A stretch of DNA of 64,000 nucleotides from Acestrorhynchus altus (taxonomy: Eukaryota; Chordata; Actinopteri; Characiformes; Acestrorhynchidae): contig CM067503.1 of NCBI GenBank assembly GCA_034509495.1, positions 7,385,356-7,449,355 of the forward strand, given 5' to 3'. The position numbers and the translations under genes were made by a program. The first letter of the stretch is position 1, and each line of letters starts with the position of its first letter. Positions 50,820 through 61,900 of the stretch are shown piece by piece. The notes beneath the pieces are model-generated. The model was not told the DNA's origin and did not search any database. It saw nothing but the letters and a program-made list of their open reading frames with translations.

Positions 50820-51295
50820 TGTTGTGTAGCAGCGGAACGAAGGCAGATGGCAGCAGGCGGCAGTGCGCAGCCGCAGCCCTGGAGCTGCACTCAGCATCTG
50901 CACACGCAGAAAAGCCTTCATCACACAGATACCCCTAAAGTGCATGTAATACTTTCTCGATTTAATGCAGTTTTTAATTGGATAGGGGCCCATTATTTTT
51001 CAATACAGAAGGGGCAGTGAGGCACGTAAAGCTCTTGAATATTTTTGCAAATCGTGTTCGACGGCACAATGATTAGCCGTGGCACTAAATTTGCCTCGCA
51101 AAATGAAAAGCAAACTTCATGCAAGGCGTAATTTAATTGTTTCCCTTCACATCTGCCGCCTCCCATTGTTGGAAGCTTAACGTTTTTTTTTTTTTCCCAC
51201 CAAGTCTGCTTAACCTCTGATGCGACACTCAACATGCCACACTGTGCCATGTTTGGAAGAAACAGGGGCTTGGCCCTGAATGAAGCCTGAACTGT
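50820..51295. promoter_or_regulatory. Candidate conserved non-coding block
   Basis: aatattttTGCAAATcgtg (octamer-like), caatgattagccgtggcac and cgtaatttaattgtttccc lie in long repeat-free sequence. One of the strongest enhancer-like blocks in the window by appearance. Confidence 0.4.
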
Positions 51296-51299
51296 GAAA

Positions 51300-51765
51300 A
51301 CATGCATATTATGTAGTCATTATATGTGATCATCATATGTGCTGAGCCTACTGTTACGTGCTGTTGTATAACAGTTATACCATTACGTACTGATATGTAC
51401 CACCCATATCACATTTTACACCATTACATAGCCTACAACAGTTGTACAGTAGTATGTATAAATGTCATATAGCACGCTGTTCCATCTGATCATATTATTT
51501 AACACTGCACTATATTATATAATCATCATTATATATACAAATCACATTACATGATCGTTTACCATCAACAGTTATTATATACACACTGAATTTGAATCGA
51601 ATCGAACTGTCCATTTAACTCTGGTATATGTGCTGTGTACCATTATATACTAGTGTAATACTATTATAATACTATAATTATATCATTATGTTCAATATGA
51701 CCAACGATGCGTCCACATTTGCCATCATATACTATGATATGAACCTCTACTATCACATGTAGTGA
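51300..51765. repeat. Degenerate AT-rich short-unit repeat
   Basis: Recurring 'accattatatact', 'tgatcatcatatg' and 'tataccattacgtactg' words without a stable period. Confidence 0.5.
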
Positions 51766-52529
51766 TAGTAAATATCAAATGTATACCCTGTTATATAATA
51801 CTTTGTTCCATTGCTTATGTCACAAACTTGACCAAGGAAACAAATCTAGATATTTTCAGTCTTATGTTCATTAGTCTTGATTTCAGAGACTTCATGTTTG
51901 AATGCTGCCATCTGGTGCTACACTGGCTAATATTACTGTTTAAGCTGACCGCAACGTTGTTGTAACAGTCGGTTTGGCCACTTCAGCAAAGCTAAATAAG
52001 ACATTTAAGACTTTAAATAATAGGTTTTCTGGGACAATCATGTCCTCCATTCTGAACATTATTCTTAGAGATAATCAGAGAAAGGACAGGTCAGGGGAGC
52101 GCCACACTGATAGGTTCAACATGACATCTGAGTGAGTGCAGATAGCCTCTGTAAAAGTTCTTTTTTTTCACTGCAGGAGTCAATTTCACAGTGATTTCAC
52201 TCTGCTTGCTGAAAAAAGCCAGAGTGAAAAGGTGTTCGTTTCTGAATATTTCACAAGTGTTGCACATGAAGTGAAGCCTAAACCTCAGAGCCTTTGCTGG
52301 TCCCCAAAGATCAGTTTCGAATGAGGGAAAGGATGGACTGGGTAATCAATCACTGCTTTAAAGGAACCTCACTCACAAATGCAATTCATAGGAACTTTTT
52401 CAACCTTAGTTTGGAAAAATATTTTGGTATTTTTGCAAATTACTTATTCTGATATTTAAATATCTGTAATAGTCAATCTTCACAATGTCTGCTTAATTAA
52501 ATTGTGTGGATGTAAACAGCGCCTGCTGA

Positions 52530-53110
52530 AAAAAACAGCCTGGACTGGTAAAGCTGGTTATACTGTTTTGACCAGCTTTACTCTTGACCAGCATAAGGTG
52601 TGTTCTAGTTTGAGTTTGATGGTTTAGCTGGTTTACAAGCATGAGCAACCTAACCAAGCTAGACAACCAGCATGAAAAACTTCACCATGTTTCATCATGG
52701 CCAGTATGACAGCACTGGTTGACCAACATGAGCATCACCAGGCATGTTGATCTTCATAACTAAGCTGGCCATAACCAAGCTGGTTGACCAGCAGAATTAG
52801 TATGATCAGCATGACTGTTGTGGGTTATCAACATGACCACACTGGTTGACCGGCATGACTAAGATGGTTGACAAGCATGATGTGCATGACCATGCTGGTT
52901 TACCACCATGACCAAGCTGGTTTGCCAGCATGACCACACTGGTTGACCGGCATGAGCAAGGGGATTGACTTATATGATGAGCATGACCAAGCTGGTCAAC
53001 CAGCAGAATCAGTATTACCAAACTTCATAACCCAGTATAACCAGCAAGGCCACTATGACCAGGCATGGCCACAGTCAAATGCTTTACTGTGCTGGTCAAA
53101 AGCTGGTTCA
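52530..53110. repeat. Minisatellite built on ACCAGCATGACC / AAGCTGGTTGACC
   Basis: Dozens of degenerate 12-25 bp units alternating 'accagcatgacca' with 'agctggttgaccagc'. The unit is itself nearly self-complementary (gctggt / accagc), so both strands can fold on themselves. Confidence 0.9.
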
Positions 53111-53441
53111 CTATAGCTTCCTTCTCAGAATAGGGAATGTGTTTGTCTTGATGGGCAACTTTTCCACCACAGCTTCACAACAACACAATCCAGTAAATAC
53201 AGATTGGTCTGAGAAATGTTCTAGTGAATATTACTTCAGTAATGAGTAGTTTAAAGGGATGGGAGCATAATAAGGACATATTCTCTTATGGACGTTCAGT
53301 AGACCTGAAAAAGAGAAGAGAGAGGAAGGCTTAAGCGATGTGCAGAGGTGCTGTGTAGCGACCAAGACTTTCTCGTTAGCATTTCACACACTGATTGCAC
53401 TTCACATCGCACTGCAAATCCTCTTAAGGCATGCAGTAGTG

Positions 53442-53447
<6 letters not shown>

Positions 53448-53536
<89 letters not shown>

Positions 53537-53559
53537 TGAGGGAGGGAGAGAGAGAGAGG
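53448..53559 (+). repeat. Compound (GT)n(GA)n microsatellite
   Basis: About 28 GT followed by about 25 GA/GGA units. Confidence 0.98.
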
Positions 53560-53950
53560 TATTTGTAAGCCCAGAGGACTTGCTTATCTCACCAGTACAT
53601 GCATCTTTGTCTCTCCGGAGCGTTTGGCTTTCCTATTTTCTTAAAGAAGTGAAAACAAATAAAGTTGCAAAAAAGATGACGTGACATTGACGCTGCTTCC
53701 CCAGCATTGAATGGACCAAAGCAGACTGCAGATATGGGGACGCCACTGTTCACCAGCTGATGCAACCCCAGTCATGGGCCTAATGGATGTCACATCACAA
53801 CCTATAATGAATTAATAAACAGGGCGAGAGAAATTATTCACACATTACAGTGAGACACAGCCAGTACTGGGAGCAAATATGATATGCAACCACTGAAGCC
53901 TATGTGATGCCACTGGCAACCATTGTATGGCTACTATGTTGTTGAGAATG

Positions 53951-54437
53951 TATACAATATGAACAAAAGTTTTGGGACACTTGCCCCATTACTGCTTCTT
54001 CTGAAATAAAAAAAAAAAAAAGAACAACGTTTAGTTTGAAAAGATCTCTCTCGACAGTCCACAGAAGGTTTGTGACAAAATTTTGGATCATTGCTGTGAT
54101 GATTGCATTGATTTGATTGCAGTAAGCAGTCAGGATGCTGTATGATCACCACCGCACCTCATCCCCAACTCCCCAACTCATCCAAAATATACAGGATGGA
54201 GCTCCATCACTCCAGAGAACACAGCTCAATGCTGGGAGGCTTTATACCCCTCTAGCCCATGTCTGGTTTTAGTTATGGTGCCAATCAGTTCATTTTCATC
54301 TACTCCAGAAGGTCTTATTCTATTGAAAGTAGTAATGTGTGTGCATTTGCACATTCATGTTAGCAGTGGCTACAACGTAATGGAGCCAAATCCATTTAAA
54401 AAGGGTGTCCACAAACATTTGGACAGATATAGTATGT
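53951..54437 (+). repeat. Dispersed repeat family R1, copy 3
   Basis: Left end tatgaacaaaagttttggga; right end acaaacatttggacagatat, approximately its inverse, so the family has short terminal inverted repeats and is probably a non-autonomous DNA transposon. Internal landmarks are shared with copy 2. Confidence 0.88.
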
Positions 54438-55328
54438 ATAGTTTGATCACCATTATGTCATTTTATGCTCAATTAGAAATATCAAACCATGGTCAGCAAC
54501 TCAAGGGCTACACAACTTGAAGAGTTGACAGAACCAGAAGACAGAAGATCATCAGTAAAAGAGGCATTTCCTTACATTACATAAAGTTCTAGATGATTTT
54601 AGAAGGTAAAACATTTGGTAAAACATATGTATATTTATTATATTAATGATACAGACATCACACATAATTATAAATTGAACAGACTCATAGATGAGAAATG
54701 GCAGGGAAAATATTGTCATAGTCTTGTTCATTTGAACAGTTCTTTCAGTGTCCAACAAAGAAAAGATTGTCCTCATTTGTGTCCATTTATCCTGGCCGTT
54801 GTGCATTCCAGGAGTGAGATGTCCCAAAATTTTATCTAGAAACAACTTGGCCTATATAATCTTCTCTGATCACACTGAGCGCTGCTTGTCTTATACGTGA
54901 ATGAAGAGTGCCCTCATGTGGTGGCTCATGCTAGCTGTACAGAATACCAACAGATAGGAGGTGTGAGATGAGGTCTGAGATATGTAGAAGCCCCCTGCCT
55001 TCAGGTACAGGAGTCTGTTTTTCTATTTGAGGTGTTTGGTAATAAAAATTAGATTTATTGTGTAGAATTTGAATTTTATGCAAAATATTCAGCTATTATG
55101 TCAGAATGTTTATTGTCTCAAAAAGACTGATTATCTCAAGACTTTGAGGACATCAAAATAAGGACATTTACTTTGACAGTTTACAGAATAAAACAAACAA
55201 CACATTTCAACATAGGTTTCTCTTGAGAAAGCTATTCTGAGACAAAAGAAACTACTTTTAACCTAATAAGTTAAACTGGAGTAATGTGGAAATGTTATTT
55301 TAAAGGCATTCTTCATTGAGAAAGCAAA

Positions 55329-55338
55329 TATAATAATA

Positions 55339-55406
<68 letters not shown>

Positions 55407-55435
55407 CACAACAACAATAATAATGATAATAATAA

Positions 55436-55466
<31 letters not shown>

Positions 55467-55470
55467 AATC

Positions 55471-55513
<43 letters not shown>

Positions 55514-55523
55514 CATGATAATC

Positions 55524-55574
<51 letters not shown>
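55329..55574 (+). repeat. Long imperfect (AAT)n tract
   Basis: About 245 bp of AAT with scattered ATC and ACA interruptions, ending about 1.26 kb before the dpys ATG. Confidence 0.97.
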
Positions 55575-55575
<1 letters not shown>

Positions 55576-55579
55576 AGTA

Positions 55580-56570
55580 GTGTTTTAATATTTGATCAGT
55601 TGACTCTAATCATTTACCTGCTCACAGGGTCTCTGTTTTTTTTTTGGTCATTGGCTTTCTCGTAACTGAAGCAGACGTTTGCAGCCACACATCAGCAGTG
55701 GGGGAAAGAGGGGAGTAAAGGTCACATTGAGAGGAATGTTAAGTAAACGTTACATTTTCTAACTGAAGAATGTATGAAGGTGGTTGTTTCTGGGAAAAGA
55801 AAGGATGATTGTCCTTATATTTGAAATGATATTTTGAACCTTTTAAAGTTCTATTTGTTTGTGTAATTTTTTTTAATTTTATTTTGTTTATATCAACACC
55901 ACTCACCCACTTTTTCTTGGATTTTAATTGTGGGTTTCTTTTCCTTTTTTTTCATATTAGGTTTAATTTTTCTCTCTTGTTTTCTCATATTTAATTAGAT
56001 TATTTGTTTATTTATTTATATTTGTCAATAAATCCTGAGGGTCCTTTATTGGAGTTTTCAATTGTTTTCAGACCTTCAGTGTCCATAAATGCCCTGAAGG
56101 GTTTGTTGCTTGCAAAGTTATAACCAGACAGGGTTCTATCATTAACTCACATGGTTACATTAATTTTATTCCAAAGATAAATTCTGATTTGTGCTGGATG
56201 GAAGGACCTACAAAACCATCAGGTTCTTGGTCTTGCTTTAGTTATTTTGTCCTGTTATGTATCCTTTTAGCTTATGTTTTTTTTCATGATCTAACTTAAC
56301 TGAATTAGTAGAGTTCTTCTGCATTTATTTCACAAAGGTTATTACTCCCAATACTTTTGCGTTTATCTTGTACTTTGACCTGTGAAGTTTACATATTAAC
56401 TTCCCCTAAAACTGTCTTTAGGTATATAGAGATAAATATACATAAATATGCTTTATGATTTACATGCATGAAATTAAGCTGATAATGAAAGGTTCATAAT
56501 CAGCTATGAGTTGATGATGGTGGAGGTCTGTAATATAAACTTTAAAAAATATCATTTTTTTTTCTGACCA
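55580..56570. other. dpys upstream flank, AT-rich
   Basis: T-rich sequence without a CpG island or recognised repeat. May include promoter or 5' UTR exon sequence that cannot be recognised without transcript data. Confidence 0.4.
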
Positions 56571-56576
56571 TTACAG

Positions 56577-56838
56577 GTCAGATTGCACAAGAATGGGCGT
56601 GCTAGAAAGAAAAGGGAATGAGAGAATCTGACTCCAGTCCTTCAGTTGTGAGGTGCATGTATGGCAGGGTAGGACAGTAAATATATACTACAGTACCTCC
56701 TTTCAGCTGTTTAAGCCATAAACCTGGATCCAGAAGTTTGTTTGCCAGAACAAAGAAAATAAACTCCAGTAGGTGAACAGTTTGGATGAATATTTCACCT
56801 CAGATTTGATCAAGCAGGACAACACCAGGACACCAGTT
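56577..56838 (+). promoter_or_regulatory. dpys 5' flank / 5' UTR candidate with TATA-like box and short uORF
   Basis: A TATA-like AATATATA lies at 56680-56687, about 150 bases before the start codon, which would place a start site near 56712. TGTTTGC at 56739-56745 fits a FOXA-type site; FOXA factors are common in liver genes, and DPYS is a liver and kidney enzyme. A 7-codon upstream reading frame (ATG 56786, TGA ending 56809) precedes the main ATG by 29 bases. An alternative reading: a pyrimidine tract plus acag at 56576 could be a splice acceptor for an upstream non-coding exon. None of this is proven by sequence alone. Confidence 0.35.
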
Positions 56839-57090
56839 ATGGCAGATCAAAGTCGGATTTTGATTAAAGGAGGAAAGGTTGTGAATGAAGAACGGTCTGA
56901 GACAACTGATGTCTATATTGAAGATGGGATCATCCAGGCTGTGGGATTAGACCTGCAGGCTCCAGCTGGAACACGTGTGATCGATGCCCATGGGAAGCTG
57001 GTTCTGCCTGGTGGAATAGACACACATACTCACATGGAGCTGGCCTTCATGGGCACTGTCAGTGTGGATGATTTCTACTCTGGCACCAAG
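56839..57090 (+). CDS. dpys: dpys coding exon 1
   Basis: 84 codons from the start ATG to ...FYSGTK, ending AAG|gtaccg (phase 0). It encodes the N-terminal beta-sandwich strand and the first metal motif DTHTH (residues 61-65) at the start of the barrel. Read-through beyond the donor hits TAG at 57139, confirming that the frame is not coding past 57090. Human DPYS reads HMQFPFMG just after the motif; here it reads HMELAFMG, a modest change next to the metal site. Confidence 0.95.
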
Positions 57091-57880
57091 GTACCGGAAG
57101 TGGCAAATATATATTTTTGCAGTGATGGAAGTCTCATATAGCTCAACTTTATTAATTCAACAGTGCAGGAATTAATTCAGTACTATATGTGTTAATTCAG
57201 TACTGTTAGATATCATACAAGACTATAAATGTTAATTCAGTACTGTTAGATATCATACAAGGCTATAAATGTTAATTCAGTACTGTTAGATATCATACAA
57301 AACTATAAATGTTAATTCAGTACTGTTAGATATCATACAAGACTATAAATGTTAATTCAGTACTGTTAGATATCATACAAAACTATAAATGTTAATTCAG
57401 TACTGTTACATATCATACAAGGCTATAAATGTTAATTCAGTACTGTTACATATCATACAAGACTATAAATGTTAATTCAGTACTGTTAGATATCATACAA
57501 AACTATAAATGTTAATTCAGTACTGTAAGTGCTCATCCAATACTGTATGTGTTAGTTCAGTACCGTTATAGCTAATCCATTACTATACGGGTTAATTCAG
57601 TATTGTTAGAACTCATTCAAGACTATGGGTGTTAATTCAGTAGTTAGAGCTCAGCCAAGATTATATATGTTAAATGAGTACTGTTAGATTTCAGTCAAGA
57701 CTGAAGATGTTAATTCAGTTCTTTTAGAGCTCGTCCCTATCTATAGATGTTAATTCAGTACTGTAAGAGCTGATCCAAGGTCATAGGTGTAAATTCAGTA
57801 CAGTACAATGTATTGAATGTATGTTATGTGTTCAGAGAGTTATTTCTTAAGAGCTATGATAAAAGATGGAAATATTTCAT

Positions 57881-57943
<63 letters not shown>

Positions 57944-58874
57944 TTGTTGTAATTTCATGTTTAACTTTTAATATATGTATTTCATGTACCCTTTTATGCA
58001 TTTTATGAATCATGAAGCATTATTGAAATCATGTATTCTTTATTAGACTGATAATCATTACTTAAACCAACATTTACTGTGGTATAATCATGGCTCACGA
58101 TTATGTATTCATCCTACAATGAAGATTGTTAATCAGCACTTACACTTTGCATTTTCTATTTATCCATTGTGTGAAGCATATATTTTATATGTATTCAGTT
58201 GATTATTGATTACTTTTCAATCTAGTTTTCACTTTATGATCACACTATGAAAATATATATATACATTTTCCTGCATTTAGTAAGATGTGCTTAACTCAGC
58301 ATGATCACTGCACTCAGAATGAACTGTACTAAGCTAGGGGTTCAATGGTGAAGGACACCTTCTCCCTGTCAAATGTGAGGCAATCCAACTTCCCCAATTA
58401 GCTGCTTAGTCAACAAGTGGAAGATGGTACACTCCCTGGTTTTGGTCGTTATCAGCAGGAAACGGGCCTCACATTTGACCGGAACAAGGTCGTTGAGAAA
58501 CTGGGGTGGTTTTGTGATGGGAAACAGCAGAGTAAGTTTTGTGAACTTTGATCAGATGCATGAACTTAAAGATTTCACCATAAATGGTGAAATAAACAGA
58601 AAATAACTGCCTTATTTCTTAGCCACACCTTAGCAACAGGTTCTAGGTCATTTTGGGTATAAAGGATGGAGTCAGATTCAAATCTTTGAAGAACTGGGGC
58701 ATTTATGGCTGATACTCTGTTTTGAAGCTGTAAAGGTTCTTCCACCAGGATCCTGGTAGAAAATAAACACCTATTTGCTTTCATCCTCTCTATGTCTACC
58801 TGACTCCTTCTTATCAAATGAACACGCTGGACAAAAGGGTACCCATTGGGTACATTACACTATTTTTTCTTCAA

Positions 58875-58937
<63 letters not shown>

Positions 58938-61900
58938 ATGGTTGTCCCAAAAATTTCAGTTCACCATTAAGGTTCATATTAGGCCTTCATTTTGGTAAAC
59001 TCCATTTATATAGACCATGCACTAAACATTGATTATGAGTGGTCTGTGAGTTCATGCTCTGCCTCCTTCTGTCTCTCCAGGCTGCAGTAGCCGGAGGGAC
59101 CACCATGATCCTGGACTTTGTTATCCCGCAGAAGGGGGCGTCTCTGCTGGAGGCGTATGAGAGGTGGAAGAACGCGGCTGATTGCAAAGTGTGCTGTGAC
59201 TATTCGCTGCACATAGCCGTCACCTGGTGGGGTGAAAGAGTATGTTTCTTAATAGAGACAGAAAAGCTTATCTCTTAGTTTCAGTGTCATCCATTTTAAA
59301 GAAAATTTGGATGAAAATAAAATACACAATTTCACACTAAACCTCAATTTAGTTGATTTTCCAAGACATGTTTGAGGAACCTCTTTTTCTTTAGCTTCAA
59401 ACTGGAGGCACAGAGCCAGACTAGCCAACAAACGAGTAATGGGGCTTCTGTTGTTCAGTCACAACTAGATTTAATTCTGTAGATTTTAACATTGTATGAC
59501 AATCTATTATTTGTAAAATTAACAAATTTATGTTGCATAGCTAAAAACAGTAATGCACTGGAATTTTACATGTGTTTTCATCCAAATAGCCACATGCAAC
59601 ACTTCTCTAATACTTAGTAACACATTAATTTTCTTAGTTGACTTTAAAGTTGTGCAATCAGTGATGCATAGCTTCTCCATGTTCACATTATGTTTCTATA
59701 TGGCAGGACTCACCCTTCACATTTTAGTATTTTCTCTGCTTCCAATAAACTTGATTCAACTGATTCAATCAGATCATTAACAATCCCCTTCATAGGTGCA
59801 GGAGAATCCAGTAAAATGTGCAGGGCAGGGGTGCTCTTGGACCAATATAAGATCTTCAAATATAAGAAACCCTCTTACAGAAAAATGGGGTTTTATATAG
59901 TGGCAGTTGCATCACTATTGTTACCAAACTCCTCTTTAGTACCATATAACACCATTTTTTCCCCCCTACCTCATAAATTTATGTTGAACAGCTGTTTACA
60001 GTGTCACACCCATAGAATGTGCGACCAGTTCATCAGCTATAATGAAACACAGGGATACCAAGCCTCAATTCTGATTCTCAGTTTACAAGAAGGGTATCAA
60101 ATTGTATCCGTAATGGTCCCAGTGTGGCTGAAGGTTTTCATCCCAGCCAAATGGAAGTACATGTGATTACTTGTTTGAAGACCAGCCAACTGATACTCTG
60201 GATACTCTGGCTCTTACATAAAGAGATCCACACTTTGTAGGCAGTTGCATGGCACTAGTCTTCATGTCTCAGGATCAAAGTAACATATAGACATGATAGA
60301 TGTATCATAAGAAACTACAAGACTTACCTGATATAATCATTGTTAACCCATCTAATCATAGTCATTGCATCAACAATGCTCATCATTTTGTGATAAAACA
60401 TCAGCAAATAATCAGAGAACAAATAAAATTCCAACTGAATTAAATACCTGTTTAAATAAGAAATGAGATTCCAATGCATGTTTACTGCTCTGTCCATGTG
60501 GACATGCTCAGAATTTCACAAACAACGAAAAAGGACAGATTGTTGTTGTTTTTTTTTATTATTTTATTTATTTTGAAGACTATCATTGTCAATTTAATCA
60601 TTACAAATGACTCAGCTCCAAAACACTAATGATCAATTATCAACATTTGTCCATCATCCATTCGGTTTCTAAGATGTAAAGTATCCATAGAAGCAAAAAT
60701 AATAAATTTCTGATCAAAACATGGTCAAATTCTAGCAATTTTTTTTCACATCGCAAATAAAGACAAATTTCAGGGGCCTAGGATCTCTTGAAAATAATAT
60801 CTGCCATCCTGGAATCAGGAACCAGTCCTGGTCGTTTATAACAAAAACTCACAGCCACATTGCAGCCGATTGCAAAAACAGCTTGACACCCCTGGTTTAG
60901 AACAACAAGGTGAATTACAGACTAACTCTGTGCTCTCTAACCCTGAGTCTGGAGAGCTACCTTCATAGAGACTTTGGATCTAACTTTGATCCACCCAACC
61001 TAATCCAACTAATGTCAGCTTCCAGAAGTTACTGATTAGCGGAATGGGCTGTGGAAGATTTGGGTTGGATTTGAAAGCTGCATGAAGATGGGTCTCCAGG
61101 AGGGTTGGAGATCATTCATCTAGCTGAAATGTCCATCTGTTTGGAAAAGTGGTCTATTACTGAAAAGAGGCTTGATGAAACTTATCTACAATGTATGTCC
61201 AAAGGTTTGTGGACATCCCTTCTAATGAATAATGTGCTGCATGCATTGCTGACAAAGATGTGCAAATGCACACACACACATTGTCTTGTCCCTGTAGAGA
61301 AGTATTGGCAATAGAATTGCATGCTGTGGATCAGATCAACATGAACCTACTGGCATCATGCCAGGCATGGACTAGAGCAGCATTGAGCTGTGGAGCAGTG
61401 GAACAGTGTTCCCTGGTATCATCCTGACCACACAAAGGAACTCATCACAGAATGCACTTAAATGCACATAACTTTTGTAGCACCAGTAAAAACGAATGAA
61501 GCAAACTTCAGACACCAAACATGGCTTTTTTATATACAGAATACGTAACTATAAGTATAACTTTTGCTTTTAGCTTTTAGCATTTGACATATTTCACATT
61601 TCAGATCTGAATTAAGGTTTGAATTAGAATGGAATGTTTTTGTTTTCAGAAATTTCGAATGAATAAATCTGTCATTAATGAATCACTGGTTTTAGGTAAA
61701 GAAAGAGATGGAGATGCTCGTGCAGGAGAAAGGCGTGAACTCCTTCAAGATGTTCATGGCATACAAAGACGTGTTCATGCTGAATGACCACGAGCTGTAC
61801 GAGGTTTTCTCTCACTGCAAAGACATCGGAGCCATTGCACAGGTTCACGCTGAGAATGGAGATCTAATTGCAGAGGTCAGAAACATACACAACATACTCA

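Noticed and set aside
55263..55574. Poly-isoleucine open frame
   Set aside because: Translation of the (AAT)n tract.
56773..56838. GTG-started N-terminal extension of dpys
   Set aside because: No ATG in frame; vertebrate nuclear genes initiate at ATG, and 56839 gives the family's normal N-terminus.
59690..60166. 158-codon open frame in dpys intron 2
   Set aside because: Lies inside an intron over a repeat fragment, with no domain or signal; chance frame.
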